Origin: Methylovorus mays
Lineage (GTDB): Bacteria; Pseudomonadota; Gammaproteobacteria; Burkholderiales; Methylophilaceae
DNA length: 64,000 nucleotides
Assembly (NCBI RefSeq): GCF_020531915.1
Contig: NZ_JAJAVG010000004.1
Coordinates: 829,678-893,677 of the forward strand
Reading direction: 5' to 3'
Shown: piece by piece, positions 43,041 through 55,275 of the stretch
Numbering within the stretch: the stretch's first letter is position 1
Layout: each line of letters begins with the position of its first letter
Position numbers and translations under genes: made by a program
Notes under the pieces: generated by a model
Database searches by the model: none
Told to the model about the DNA's origin: nothing
Seen by the model: the letters and a program-made list of their open reading frames with translations, nothing else

Positions 43041-43220
43041 ATGCAGATTGACTTACTGCAGTTGTATTACCAATGCCTGCCTGGCAAACAAGCCCCCTTT
43101 GGCCTGACTTCGTACCTCATCATACTACCGCCGCAGCCCGCGCAAGCCAAAGAGATACAGGCATTTCATCCATCTGTTCCACGCCTCCTTTCAGGCAAAT
43201 ATCGAAAACGGCATCGCTGA
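43041..43220 (+). CDS. Possible small leader ORF, 59 residues
   Basis: An ATG at 43041 follows AAGGGGGT at good spacing, directly after a hairpin CCAATG/CATTGG. It encodes 59 residues (MQIDLLQLYYQ, then a basic ending) that resemble no family I know. It lies in the 679-bp gap before the GGDEF-EAL gene, so it may be a leader peptide, a real small protein or a relic whose frame breaks near 43190. The ribosome site is the only strong argument. Confidence 0.35.
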   Translation: MQIDLLQLYYQCLPGKQAPFGLTSYLIILPPQPAQAKEIQAFHPSVPRLLSGKYRKRHR

Positions 43221-43279
43221 CCTCGCCATGCGCCTCCAGCCCTTGATAAACCACATCGCCATTTTCAGCAAATCAGGCC

Positions 43280-45313
43280 ATGATGAAATCTAACCCACCG
43301 CTAGAAATAATCAAGTGCTCCAGGGGCGCACATATCAGAAAAAGCCTGGATGGCATCATTACTGGTTGGGATCAGCGCGCAGAAGATATGTTTGGCTACT
43401 CGTCACTAGAAGTCATTGGCCAACCATTCAGTGCCTTGTGCACACCAGATCAGCAAGCCCTGGAGAAAAACCGCCTTAGCAAGCTGCGTGAAGCCAGATG
43501 TATCATGCACTTTGAGACTGAGCAAGAGCATAAGAATGGCAGCATGCTGCTCATCCTTAACACCCTCACCCCACTTTGGGATCTCCTGGGCAACATCATT
43601 GGCGCTTCACGTGTCGTACATGACCTGACGGAACACAATCGCATACGCGATGCCCTTCAGCTGGAACAGCAGCGTTGGCATACCACGCTGTCAGCAGTGC
43701 GGGACGCCGTCATCATCACAGACCATCGCGGCCATATCGAGTTTCTGAATGTCGCAGCCGAGAAACTGCTGGGGCAAGCACTCAGCCATGTTGGCGGTCA
43801 GCCTCTACGTCACTTTATCAGTCTGGCAAAGGGTAGCCCGTCGGCAGCGATTGATGACGCGCTGCAAATCAGCATGCGAGAGAACCGCCGACTTGACCTT
43901 CCGTTGCGCCTGCTGGCTCGACAGAAGCATGAGCAAGACATGATGAGTAGCACCATCACTCCTTTCAGGCCAGAAGATCGACAGAAAGCAGGCACCATCA
44001 TCGTAATGCAACACTGGCACGCAGCCTCTTTCAGCCATTCGGAAATGGACCCGCTGACCGGCATTCACAATCGCATCACTCTTGAAACCCGCCTGCAAGC
44101 CGCGCTCACTTCTGCGCATACGCAGGGCGAGCGGCATATGTTCATGTATCTTGATCTGGACCAGTTCAAGATCGTCAACGATACCTGCGGTCATGCCGTT
44201 GGCGATGCTCTACTCAAGCAAATCGTCAGCATCATACGGGGCTGCCTCAGCGCAGACGCCCTGCTGGCAAGGCTGGGCGGAGATGAGTTTGCCATTCTGT
44301 TGCTATGCTGCGACAGCGATGCCGCTGGCAAGATTGCCGATGACATATGCAACAGAATTGAAGCATTCCGCTTTGCGCATGAGCAAAAACGCTTTCATGT
44401 AAGCGCCAGCATAGGCTTGGTCAGAATAGATCACCAATGGCAGGATATCAGTGCCTTGTTACAAATCGCCAACGCCGCCTGTTACACCGCCAAGCAGGAG
44501 GGACGTAACCGCACGCATCTTTATCGCGATACCGACTTCGCCATCAAAAAACATCATGAGGAAATCCAGTGGGTAAACCGGCTGGAGCTCGCCCTGGAAG
44601 AAAACCGCTTCAGCCTGTATTGCCAGCGCATTCTTCCGCTCAACGAAAACAGCGGCATGCATGGCGAAATCCTGTTGCGCCTGCCAGATGGCAACGGCGG
44701 CATGATCCCTGCTGGCGCTTTCATGCCAGCGGCGGAACGCTTTCACATCACCTCCCGCATTGATCGCTGGGTAACCAAACGCGTGCTGCACTGGATCATG
44801 GAGCATGAGCATGTGATCGACCATATTGATGTGCTATCCGTGAATCTCTCCGGACAATCCATCGGTGATCGGGCCTTTCATGAATATATGCTGGAACTGA
44901 TCGTTTCCACGCCAGCCACTTACTCCAAATTATGTTTTGAGATCACGGAAACCGCCGCCATTACCAACCTGGCCGATGCCAACAGTTTTATTGCCTCCAT
45001 GCGCCGCTTCGGCATTCGCTTTTCACTAGATGATTTTGGCAGTGGCGTATCCTCGTTTGGACACCTCAAGAATCTGGACGTGGATTACCTCAAGATTGAT
45101 GGTCAGTTCATTCGTGCGATTGATAGCAATGTGATTGATCAGGCCATGGTGCGGTGCATCTGCGAAATTGCCAACGGCACCGGATTAAAGACCATTGCAG
45201 AGTATGTCGAAACCGTAGAAGTGGAAAACCTGCTGCGCGGCATGGGCATTCACTATACGCAGGGCTACCTGCGCCACAAACCGGCCCCACTGGATGACAT
45301 GCTGAAGCACTGA
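43280..45313 (+). CDS. PAS-PAS-GGDEF-EAL cyclic-di-GMP turnover protein
   Basis: This 677-residue protein has two PAS-like sensor domains (about 18-120 and 130-235), a GGDEF domain (about 255-415) with intact GGDEF at 333-337, and an EAL-type phosphodiesterase domain (430-677). The signature EAL reads EIL at 463-465 (GEILLRLPD). Other phosphodiesterase residues are kept: VNLSGQS, FEITETA, LDDFGSG, LKIDGQFI, IAEYVET. No membrane segment is seen, so it is cytoplasmic; the PAS domains probably bind a ligand or cofactor. It may be controlled by the divergent HTH/S24 protein. Confidence 0.94.
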   Translation: MMKSNPPLEIIKCSRGAHIRKSLDGIITGWDQRAEDMFGYSSLEVIGQPFSALCTPDQQALEKNRLSKLREARCIMHFETEQEHKNGSMLLILNTLTPLWDLLGNIIGASRVVHDLTEHNRIRDALQLEQQRWHTTLSAVRDAVIITDHRGHIEFLNVAAEKLLGQALSHVGGQPLRHFISLAKGSPSAAIDDALQISMRENRRLDLPLRLLARQKHEQDMMSSTITPFRPEDRQKAGTIIVMQHWHAASFSHSEMDPLTGIHNRITLETRLQAALTSAHTQGERHMFMYLDLDQFKIVNDTCGHAVGDALLKQIVSIIRGCLSADALLARLGGDEFAILLLCCDSDAAGKIADDICNRIEAFRFAHEQKRFHVSASIGLVRIDHQWQDISALLQIANAACYTAKQEGRNRTHLYRDTDFAIKKHHEEIQWVNRLELALEENRFSLYCQRILPLNENSGMHGEILLRLPDGNGGMIPAGAFMPAAERFHITSRIDRWVTKRVLHWIMEHEHVIDHIDVLSVNLSGQSIGDRAFHEYMLELIVSTPATYSKLCFEITETAAITNLADANSFIASMRRFGIRFSLDDFGSGVSSFGHLKNLDVDYLKIDGQFIRAIDSNVIDQAMVRCICEIANGTGLKTIAEYVETVEVENLLRGMGIHYTQGYLRHKPAPLDDMLKH

Positions 45314-45404
45314 GACTATGAATGAGGAGGGCTTGTCACCAACGCAAGCTCAAAGGCTGACAAGGGGAAAAGCAACAAAAAATGCGGTATCCGTTGGAGA
45401 GTCT

Positions 45405-45680
45405 CTAGTAAAACGAACGGGAGAATGGCGAACCGCAGCTTTTACTGTTAGCAGCCGACACCATTTCGTCCATCACCGGCTTGTTGAAATCCTTGCCATG
45501 CACGGTTTCGATATAGGCGCGCACTTCATCCACCGTCACCATACCATCATGGTCCTTGTCCATTTTCTGCAAGCGCTCTTCCACCGTGATAAATGGCGAC
45601 TCGGCGGCGGCAACCGGAATAGCACAGGCGGCAATGGCAAGCCCGGCCAATTTCCACATGTCGATCTTCATGATGTCCAT
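45405..45680 (-). CDS. Small exported EF-hand protein
   Basis: The 91-residue protein begins MDIMKIDMWKLAGLAIAACA with a signal peptide ending PVAAAE. It has one clear EF-hand loop, DKDHDGMVTVDEV, and a degenerate second half. AGGTGG precedes the ATG at 45680; the longer open frame to 45785 lacks this. It is convergent with the GGDEF-EAL gene. Together with the protein at 33153 the region has two small periplasmic calcium-binding candidates. Confidence 0.78.
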   Translation of the reverse strand: MDIMKIDMWKLAGLAIAACAIPVAAAESPFITVEERLQKMDKDHDGMVTVDEVRAYIETVHGKDFNKPVMDEMVSAANSKSCGSPFSRSFY

Positions 45681-47414
<1,734 letters not shown>

Positions 47415-47425
47415 TCGAGCATGCC

Positions 47426-48843
<1,418 letters not shown>

Positions 48844-48884
48844 TTCAAACACCATGGCAGCCAATCCGATACAAAACCTGACGC

Positions 48885-49598
48885 ATGAACCTCAGCACTG
48901 AAGCCCGACAATTTCTGCATCGTTCGCGCAAGGGCGTGCTATCCACGCACTCGGCGCGCTTTGCGGGTTACCCCTTTGGCTCCATCGCGCCTTTTGTGGT
49001 GGACCATACCGGCTGCCCCATCATACTCATCAGCACACTGGCCGAGCACACCAAAAATATCCTGCAAAACCCGCACGTTTCGCTGATCGTGCTGGATGAT
49101 GCCGATGACATGCAGGCCAATGCGCGCCTGACCGTACTCGGGCAAGCGCAGGCGGCTGACAAAGCCGATGCCGATCTGCGTGCCCGCTATTTGCGCTACT
49201 TCCCCCAAGCCGCGGGCTATTTTGATATGCATGATTTCTCGTTTTATCGCATTACGCCGGTGCAAGCGCGCTACATCGCGGGCTTTGGCAAAATGGGCTG
49301 GGAAGCAGGCGCTGCGCTCACCACGCCGTTGCCGCCGCTGGCACAGCAGGAAACCGGCATCATCGAGCACATGAATACTGACCACGCCGACAACCTGCGT
49401 GCGTATTGCCAGCACGTTCACCAGCTGGATACCGAACAGGCCGAGATGATAGGCATAGACAGCCTGGGGTTTGACGTACGTGCCTCCAAGGCACACCAGC
49501 CGCCCACCATACTGCGCTTTGAATTCGAGCAACCCATTCAGGATGCCATGCAAGCCCGCCAGGCACTGGTAGCGATGGCAAAGGCGTGCCGCCCATGA
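48885..49598 (+). CDS. HugZ-like pyridoxamine-phosphate-oxidase-fold protein with DUF2470
   Basis: The 237-residue protein has an N-terminal split-barrel (VLSTHSARFAGYPFGSIAPF, SLIVLDDADDMQANARLTVL) and a C-terminal DUF2470 segment (IIEHMNTDHADNLRAYCQHV). This architecture is that of the HugZ/HutZ group, some of which degrade heme; others have unknown flavin- or heme-linked roles. It is followed by a DUF2069 gene with a four-base overlap. Confidence 0.88.
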   Translation: MNLSTEARQFLHRSRKGVLSTHSARFAGYPFGSIAPFVVDHTGCPIILISTLAEHTKNILQNPHVSLIVLDDADDMQANARLTVLGQAQAADKADADLRARYLRYFPQAAGYFDMHDFSFYRITPVQARYIAGFGKMGWEAGAALTTPLPPLAQQETGIIEHMNTDHADNLRAYCQHVHQLDTEQAEMIGIDSLGFDVRASKAHQPPTILRFEFEQPIQDAMQARQALVAMAKACRP

Positions 49599-49984
49599 TC
49601 AAAGGTCTGCGACTCGGCGCCAGCATCAGCCTGATTGCCCTGATTTTATTGTGTCTGGCCTGGGAAGGCTGGCTCGCGCCCTTGCGCCCCGGGGGCTCCA
49701 TGTTGATCTGGAAAGCCGCCTTTCTGCTGCCGGCGCTTTTCGGCGTATTGCGCGGCAAGCGCTACACCTATCAGTGGGCCTGCATGTTTATCCTGTTTTA
49801 CTTTACCGAAGGCTGCGTACGCGCATGGGCAGATCAGGGATTATCCGCGAGACTAGCCCTGCTGGAAGTCGCGTTGACGCTGGTGTTTTTCACCTGCGCG
49901 ATTTTTTATGCCCGTCTTACTCGCCCCAGCCAGATGGCTACTGCAGCCAATAAAGCGTCAGCGCAAGGCCAAACCCCAAGCTGA
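49595..49984 (+). CDS. DUF2069 inner-membrane protein
   Basis: This 129-residue membrane protein has about four hydrophobic segments and the family-typical [19 protein letters not shown] and [19 protein letters not shown]. The family function is unknown. The ATG at 49595 overlaps the preceding stop (ATGA), a sign of translational coupling. A GTG three codons upstream is a less likely start. Confidence 0.88.
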   Translation: MIKGLRLGASISLIALILLCLAWEGWLAPLRPGGSMLIWKAAFLLPALFGVLRGKRYTYQWACMFILFYFTEGCVRAWADQGLSARLALLEVALTLVFFTCAIFYARLTRPSQMATAANKASAQGQTPS

Positions 49985-50025
49985 CCAATCGCGTTAAGCC
50001 TGCCCCAACGCCGTCATTATTCCCT

Positions 50026-50031
50026 TATAAT
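50026..50031 (+). promoter_or_regulatory. surE -10 box implying a leaderless start
   Basis: TATAAT lies at 50026-50031. A transcript beginning about seven bases later would start at the surE ATG (50038). No Shine-Dalgarno sequence is present between them. The -35 region is weak. If used, this promoter gives a leaderless mRNA. Confidence 0.5.
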
Positions 50032-50037
50032 AATTGC

Positions 50038-50781
50038 ATGAGAATTCTACTATCCAACGACGACGGCTACTTTGCGCCTGGCCTCAGCATTCTGGCCGAG
50101 CACATCAGCAAGATCGCCGAAGTCGTCGTGGTCGCCCCCGAGCGCAACCGTAGCGGCGCCAGCAACTCACTGACACTCGATCGCCCACTGACCGTGCGCA
50201 AGGCGCTTAATGGTTTTTACTATGTCAACGGCACCCCCACCGACTGCGTGCACCTTGCCGTGACCGGCTTGCTGGACCAGTTGCCCGACATGGTGATTTC
50301 CGGCATCAATGATGGCGCCAATATGGGCGACGATACGATATACTCCGGCACCGTGGCCGCCGCCATGGAAGGCTATCTGCTGGGCGTGCCCTCCTTTGCG
50401 TTCTCCATGTCGCAGCATAATCCGGCCCATTTCGAGACCGCCGCCCGCGTAGCCGTTGAGCTGGTGCAGCATATCCAGAAAAAAGACATGCCGCCGCCCA
50501 TGCTGCTCAATGTGAATATTCCCGATGTGCCTTACGATGCCCTGCAAGGACGTGTGATTACCCGCCTGGGCAAGCGCCACAAGGCAGAACCGGTGATCAA
50601 GTCGACTACGCCGCGTGGCGAAACCGTATACTGGGTAGGTGCCGCAGGTGGCGCGCAGGATGCAGGTGATGGCACCGACTTTTATGCCGTTGCCAACAAC
50701 CGTGTCTCCATGACACCCCTGCAGATTGATCTCACGCACTACAACCAGCTGAGCTCCCTGAAAACCTGGCTAGACTTCTGA
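50038..50781 (+). CDS. surE: 5'/3'-nucleotidase SurE
   Basis: This 247-residue survival-type phosphatase removes phosphate from nucleoside monophosphates. The metal site [16 protein letters not shown] is complete, as are [46 protein letters not shown]. It forms a conserved cluster with pcm and nlpD, known for stationary-phase survival in proteobacteria. No ribosome site precedes the ATG. Confidence 0.97.
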   Translation: MRILLSNDDGYFAPGLSILAEHISKIAEVVVVAPERNRSGASNSLTLDRPLTVRKALNGFYYVNGTPTDCVHLAVTGLLDQLPDMVISGINDGANMGDDTIYSGTVAAAMEGYLLGVPSFAFSMSQHNPAHFETAARVAVELVQHIQKKDMPPPMLLNVNIPDVPYDALQGRVITRLGKRHKAEPVIKSTTPRGETVYWVGAAGGAQDAGDGTDFYAVANNRVSMTPLQIDLTHYNQLSSLKTWLDF

Positions 50782-50790
50782 TCAAGACCC

Positions 50791-51459
50791 ATGAGTAGCG
50801 TAATCCGTGGCATAGGCATGACCTCTCTTCGTACGCGTGAGCGCATGCTGGCGCGTCTGCGTGAGCAAGGCATCCGCGATGAAGTCACCCTTTCTGCCAT
50901 GGGCAGCATTGCCCGCCATATTTTTGTCGATGAGGCTTTGTCTTCCCGCGCCTATGAGGATGTGTCGCTGCCTATCGGTTTCGGTCAGACCATCTCCCAA
51001 CCGTATATCGTCGCCCGCATGACGGAAATCCTGCGTGCTGGCAAACCGCTCGGTAACGTGCTTGAAATCGGCACCGGCTGCGGCTATCAGACCGCGGTCT
51101 TGTCCAAAGTGGCAAAAGAGGTCTACTCGGTAGAGCGCATACGCCCCCTGCTGATGAAAGCCCGCGGCCACTTGCGCGAGCTGCGCATGAGCAACATCAA
51201 GCTCAAGCATGCGGATGGCACCATGGGCTTGCCCGAGATGGCACCATTCGACGGCATTATTGTCACAGCGGCTGCCAGTCATGTACCACAAGAGCTGCTG
51301 GAGCAGCTGGCGGTAGGGGGACGCATGGTGATCCCGGTGGGCACCGAAGAACAAATCCTCTACCTGATTGAACATGTTGCCACCACCAATGGCAGCGAAT
51401 ACCGGCAAACCAAGCTCGAGCCGGTGAAATTCGTCCCTCTTCTGGGCGGAACGAATTGA
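50791..51459 (+). CDS. pcm: Protein-L-isoaspartate O-methyltransferase
   Basis: This 222-residue SAM-dependent enzyme starts repair of isoaspartyl residues in aged proteins. [18 protein letters not shown] and the SAM motif [19 protein letters not shown] are diagnostic, and [19 protein letters not shown] follows. The family start could equally be the ATG at 50821 ([10 protein letters not shown]); the ORF start at 50791 adds ten residues. Only nine bases separate it from surE, and its stop overlaps the nlpD start. Confidence 0.96.
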   Translation: MSSVIRGIGMTSLRTRERMLARLREQGIRDEVTLSAMGSIARHIFVDEALSSRAYEDVSLPIGFGQTISQPYIVARMTEILRAGKPLGNVLEIGTGCGYQTAVLSKVAKEVYSVERIRPLLMKARGHLRELRMSNIKLKHADGTMGLPEMAPFDGIIVTAAASHVPQELLEQLAVGGRMVIPVGTEEQILYLIEHVATTNGSEYRQTKLEPVKFVPLLGGTN

Positions 51460-52508
51460 GTGGAAACCATCATTTGAGTATACAACCTGTTTTTCGCTAT
51501 CTGACGGCTGCATCCGCACTCGTGCTGGCAGCCTGCGCCACCCATGAGCCAGCACCTGTCATAGACCGCATGCCTCCGACCAGCAAGGCACCCACCGTAA
51601 AATCTTCCAGCTCTGCTGCTGCCAGCCAGCCCGGCAAAGACTGGCGCCCTGATCGCTACACCGTAAAAAAAGGCGATACCCTGTTCAGCATTGGCCTGGA
51701 ATACGGCTATGACTACAAGGAAATCGCACAGGCCAATAACATCCCGCCCCCTTACATCATTCGCATCGGCCAGCAGCTACAGCTGAAGTCGCTGGACAGC
51801 AAGGAATCGACCGATACGACAACGGGGGTGGTAACAGCGCCCCTGGGCAGTGGCGATGGCAATGTCGTGATCCGTCCCTTGGGCAGCGACAGTAGCGCTC
51901 CCGCCTCCGCCACCAGCCCGGCCACTGGCATTCCGGTGCTGAGCGAGCCCAAGGCATTGCGTGTGCCATACAGCGAGCAAGCCATGCAGGTGGCGCCGGT
52001 CAAACCAGCGGTGACGCCAGTGCCCGCCGCCGCACCAAGCGACACAGCAAAGGCACCCGAGACCAAACCCGCCGACGCGAAGCCTGCCGATACCGCCGCC
52101 AAAACGGATACTGCCGCTGCTGGCAACGACGAATCCCTGGAATGGATATGGCCCACCAACGGTAAGGTCATCGGCACCTTCAGCGACACAGGCAGTGGCA
52201 AAGGCATTGATATTGCAGGCTCGCAGGGGCAGCCCGTAGTGGCAGCCGCACCTGGCAAGGTGATCTACAGCGGCTCAGACCTGCGTGGCTATGGCAAGCT
52301 GGTCATTATCAAACACAACAAGACCTATCTCTCGGTTTATGCACACAATAATCAGATTCTGGTGAAGGAAGGCCAGCAGGTGAGCCGCGGCCAGAAAATT
52401 GCCGAGATGGGCAATAGCGATACCGATAAGGTCAAGCTGCACTTTGAAATACGCCAGCAAGGCAAATCGGTCGACCCCGCCAAATACCTGCCCGGCAGCA
52501 ATCCGTAA
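51456..52508 (+). CDS. nlpD: NlpD-type lipoprotein, LysM plus degenerate M23
   Basis: This roughly 350-residue outer-membrane lipoprotein has lipobox VLAAC, a LysM domain near 65-112 ([18 protein letters not shown]), an Ala/Pro/Thr-rich linker, and a C-terminal M23-like domain. As in E. coli NlpD, the metal-site His are missing ([28 protein letters not shown]), so it should activate an amidase rather than cleave murein. Start codon is TTG at 51456 overlapping the pcm stop; another TTG at 51474 is possible. Confidence 0.95.
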   Translation: MSGNHHLSIQPVFRYLTAASALVLAACATHEPAPVIDRMPPTSKAPTVKSSSSAAASQPGKDWRPDRYTVKKGDTLFSIGLEYGYDYKEIAQANNIPPPYIIRIGQQLQLKSLDSKESTDTTTGVVTAPLGSGDGNVVIRPLGSDSSAPASATSPATGIPVLSEPKALRVPYSEQAMQVAPVKPAVTPVPAAAPSDTAKAPETKPADAKPADTAAKTDTAAAGNDESLEWIWPTNGKVIGTFSDTGSGKGIDIAGSQGQPVVAAAPGKVIYSGSDLRGYGKLVIIKHNKTYLSVYAHNNQILVKEGQQVSRGQKIAEMGNSDTDKVKLHFEIRQQGKSVDPAKYLPGSNP

Positions 52509-52535
52509 CCGCGATCTCATGGGAGTGTCTGCATC

Positions 52536-52868
52536 ATGAAAACCAGCCAGCCCGAAAAACCGGATTCATTGAAAAGCACTCTGTTGGCAGTAGCCAAAAT
52601 CGGCATCATGCTGCTCGGTATCGTCGGCCTGGCGGTGGAGATTTTTCGTGACAACGGCCTGCTGAAGCAATTATTCACAAAAATGCTGGATTCCCCACTC
52701 GGGATATTCTCCATCCCGCTGGCACTGCTGGCGCTCTATCTGTTCAACCGCTGGCTCGGCACGGCCACGGATGGCAAATCCTCAACACGTGGCGATCTGC
52801 CCATGTACATCATGATGGGCATAGGCGCCTACTTTCTGTATCGCCTGATGACAACCGGAAGTTTATGA
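52536..52868 (+). CDS. Small membrane protein of unknown function
   Basis: This 110-residue protein has three hydrophobic segments (VAKIGIMLLGIVGLAVEIF, FSIPLALLALYLF, MYIMMGIGAYFLYRLM). I recognise no family. GGGAGTGTCTGC precedes the ATG, 27 bp after nlpD on the same strand, so it may be cotranscribed. It occupies the place where rpoS stands in many beta- and gammaproteobacteria. Confidence 0.75.
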   Translation: MKTSQPEKPDSLKSTLLAVAKIGIMLLGIVGLAVEIFRDNGLLKQLFTKMLDSPLGIFSIPLALLALYLFNRWLGTATDGKSSTRGDLPMYIMMGIGAYFLYRLMTTGSL

Positions 52869-52962
52869 GCATGGCGGCGAACGCCGCTATTGGGATGGCG
52901 TCGGGTGCAGCACATGCTCAAGACATGCTGTACCCGATCCAGATGGATGTAGTATCCGGGAA

Positions 52963-53352
52963 TTACTTGGCGGCAGCTTCTTTTGCCAGGCGGGCGTCTT
53001 CTTCCGCCAGATAAGCACGTACCTGCGTCATATCAAAATCGCGCGTCCATTCAATCAGCTTGTCCAGCGCGGGTGCACCGATCTCGCCAATTTGCGCATG
53101 AATGCCTGCCTGCTCGCGAATCACCAGAATGCCAGGTACTTTTTTCACTTCGAAGTATTCGGCAATCTCGGGCTGATCATCCGTATCCACCATGCCAAAC
53201 ACGATGTCAGGATTTTTCTCGGAAGCCGCGGTGAATACGTCGGTAAAGTTCACGCAAGGCTCACACCATGGCGCCCAGAAGTCGACAATGACGATGGCAT
53301 TGTTGACGATTGTGTCTTTGAAGTTACTGCGATTTAAGGTTACCACTGCCAT
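52963..53352 (-). CDS. Thioredoxin-family protein with WCEPC site
   Basis: This 129-residue protein has the thioredoxin fold: FKDTIVNNAIVIVDFWAPWC, with Cys30 and Cys33 in WCEPC (Glu replaces the usual Gly), DTDDQPEIAEYFEVKKVPGI with the cis-Pro, and a charged C-terminal helix longer than in TrxA. It is cytoplasmic. The ATG at 53352 gives the proper fold; upstream codons do not. It precedes a nitroreductase gene's 3' end and is transcribed in the same direction as the redox cluster. Confidence 0.9.
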   Translation of the reverse strand: MAVVTLNRSNFKDTIVNNAIVIVDFWAPWCEPCVNFTDVFTAASEKNPDIVFGMVDTDDQPEIAEYFEVKKVPGILVIREQAGIHAQIGEIGAPALDKLIEWTRDFDMTQVRAYLAEEDARLAKEAAAK

Positions 53353-53468
53353 GATCCGACCCCTGCTTTTATAGTAAATAGGCTGCGATTCTAGCAGATG
53401 AAAAAGCGTTCTGGGCACCCAAAGGCGCCCCGAATCGATATCCAGCCTGCGACAGAATCAAGTCCGGC

Positions 53469-54068
53469 TTATGCTACTGGCTTGGCCCAGGCCCCATCAA
53501 AAAAGATATCGCCCAAGGCTTTGCGCGCACGCGGAGCCGTTTCCCGTTCCAGAATGTCACCGGAAAGCGTGGAGACATCTGCGGCATAGCCCACCGAAAT
53601 CATGGCCATCAATTGAAATTGCTCAGGGATAGCGAAGACTTCCCGCGTCTTTTTCGTGTCAAACCCGCCCATCTGGTGCGCCATCAGGCCCAGTTCTTCC
53701 GCCTGCAGGCACAGGTTTTCAGCGGCGGCGCCCGCATCATAGCTGCCCCAGCGGTTTTCCTTGCCATTGTGATCAAATAGCGTATTGGCGGTCACCAGCA
53801 ACAGCACCGGCGCATTGCGCACCCAGGACTGATTGCCTTCAACCAGACACTCGAAGGCTTGCTGCCAGGCGCCGGCATCATGGTTGCGATCCCAGACAAT
53901 AAAACGCCATGGCTGGTCACCAAAGCAGGATGGTGCCCAGCGCGCGGCTTCCAGCAAACTGATGATCTGCTGGCGGCTAATGGCTTTGGCTGCGTCATAC
54001 GCGCGCCCACTCCAACGGTTGGCGATAATGTCAGCAACAGGGACTTGCGTGGTAGCTGGCTTTTTCAT
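53469..54068 (-). CDS. Nitroreductase family protein
   Basis: This 199-residue FMN-dependent protein has the N-terminal RWSGRAYDAAKAISRQQIIS, the SLLEAARWAPSCFGDQPWRF motif and a C-terminal FMN-contacting GYAADVSTLSGDILER. Family members reduce nitro groups, quinones or flavins. It lies 60 bp after the alkene reductase on the minus strand and probably shares its promoter. Confidence 0.92.
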   Translation of the reverse strand: MKKPATTQVPVADIIANRWSGRAYDAAKAISRQQIISLLEAARWAPSCFGDQPWRFIVWDRNHDAGAWQQAFECLVEGNQSWVRNAPVLLLVTANTLFDHNGKENRWGSYDAGAAAENLCLQAEELGLMAHQMGGFDTKKTREVFAIPEQFQLMAMISVGYAADVSTLSGDILERETAPRARKALGDIFFDGAWAKPVA

Positions 54069-54128
54069 GTGTACTCCTTAGTTCTGATGAAAATCAGCCC
54101 TGATCAGATCAGGGCTGAAAGCGATAGA

Positions 54129-55205
54129 TTATGCTTGCTGCAGTGTCGGGTAATCAGTGTAGCCCTTTTCCGTGCCACCGTAGAAGCTGGCCTGATCCGG
54201 CGCATTCAATGGCGCATTCTGGCGGAAGCGTTCCACCAGATCCGGATTGGCCAGAAAAGGCACGCCATAGGCAATAGCATCGGCATGTCCGCTGGCAATC
54301 GCTGCGTTGCCCTTTGCTTTGTCATAAGCCAGATTGGCGATGTATGGGCCCTTGAAGTGTTTGCGCAATTCATTGAAATCAAATGGCGCTACCTCGCCCC
54401 CGCCCATGCCACCTTCTACGGCATGCAGATAGGCAAGCCCCAGCGGGCTCAATACGTCGGCCACATGATTGAACAGTGCCTGAGGATTGGAATCCGCCAT
54501 GTCGTTGAACGGATTGAGTGGCGAAATACGCACGCCCACCTTGTCTGCCCCCGCCACGGCGACCACCGCGTTCACCACTTCCAGCAACAGACGGCTGCGA
54601 TTTTCCAGGCTGCCACCGTATTGGTCCGTGCGCTTGTTGCTGCCATCGCGCAGGAACTGATCCAGCAGATACCCATTGGCGGCATGCACTTCCACACCGT
54701 CAAAACCCGCTTCCAGCGCATGTTTGGTGGCGGCGGCGTAATCAGCCACGATGCCGGGCAACTCGGCCAGCTCCAGTGCTCGCGGCGTGACGAAATCCTG
54801 CAGTCCCTGATAGGTAAAGGCCTGCCCGGCAGGCTTGATGGCAGAGGGGGCCACGGGCAAGGCATTGTCCGGCAGCAAGGAAGGATGCGAGATGCGGCCT
54901 ACATGCCAGAGTTGCAGAACGATCTTGCCGCCTTGGGCATGCACGGCCTGCACGACTTTTTTCCAGCCTTCTACCTGCGCCGGGGTATGGATGCCAGGCG
55001 TTGCTGGATACCCATGGGCCATGGCGGAAATAGGCGTGGCTTCGGTGATGATCAATCCAGCACTGGCACGCTGCTGGTAATAGAGCGCATTGAGGTCGGT
55101 CGGCACATTGCCGGTGCCGGCACGGTTACGGGTCAATGGCGCCATGACCATGCGGTTTTTGAGTTGGATGGAACCCAGGCTTACCGGGCTGAATAGATCC
55201 GTCAT
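54129..55205 (-). CDS. nemA: Alkene reductase, NemA-type old yellow enzyme
   Basis: This 358-residue FMN ene-reductase has the class I substrate pair in VEVHAANGYLLDQFLRDGSN (His-x-x-Asn), KNRMVMAPLTRNRAG near the N-terminus and GVPFLANPDLVERF near the end. NemA acts on N-ethylmaleimide, nitrate esters and enones. It is a different class from the island OYE (His-x-x-His). Genes downstream and upstream encode nitroreductase, YceI and a WrbA-like flavoprotein. Confidence 0.94.
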   Translation of the reverse strand: MTDLFSPVSLGSIQLKNRMVMAPLTRNRAGTGNVPTDLNALYYQQRASAGLIITEATPISAMAHGYPATPGIHTPAQVEGWKKVVQAVHAQGGKIVLQLWHVGRISHPSLLPDNALPVAPSAIKPAGQAFTYQGLQDFVTPRALELAELPGIVADYAAATKHALEAGFDGVEVHAANGYLLDQFLRDGSNKRTDQYGGSLENRSRLLLEVVNAVVAVAGADKVGVRISPLNPFNDMADSNPQALFNHVADVLSPLGLAYLHAVEGGMGGGEVAPFDFNELRKHFKGPYIANLAYDKAKGNAAIASGHADAIAYGVPFLANPDLVERFRQNAPLNAPDQASFYGGTEKGYTDYPTLQQA

Positions 55206-55275
55206 TGTGATATTCCTTTACGTTTTAAATACAAATGGCGTGCAAGCACGCCAAAGTTGAGGATCAGGAATTACC

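Noticed and set aside
42755..43279. A c-di-GMP (GEMM-type) riboswitch before the GGDEF-EAL gene
   Set aside because: The leader has several hairpins, but I could not find the conserved GEMM core or tetraloop-receptor arrangement.
53859..55196. A 445-codon open frame on the plus strand
   Set aside because: It is antisense to the nitroreductase and alkene reductase genes, and its product is low in recognisable motifs and rich in His/Gln/Arg, as expected of shadows.
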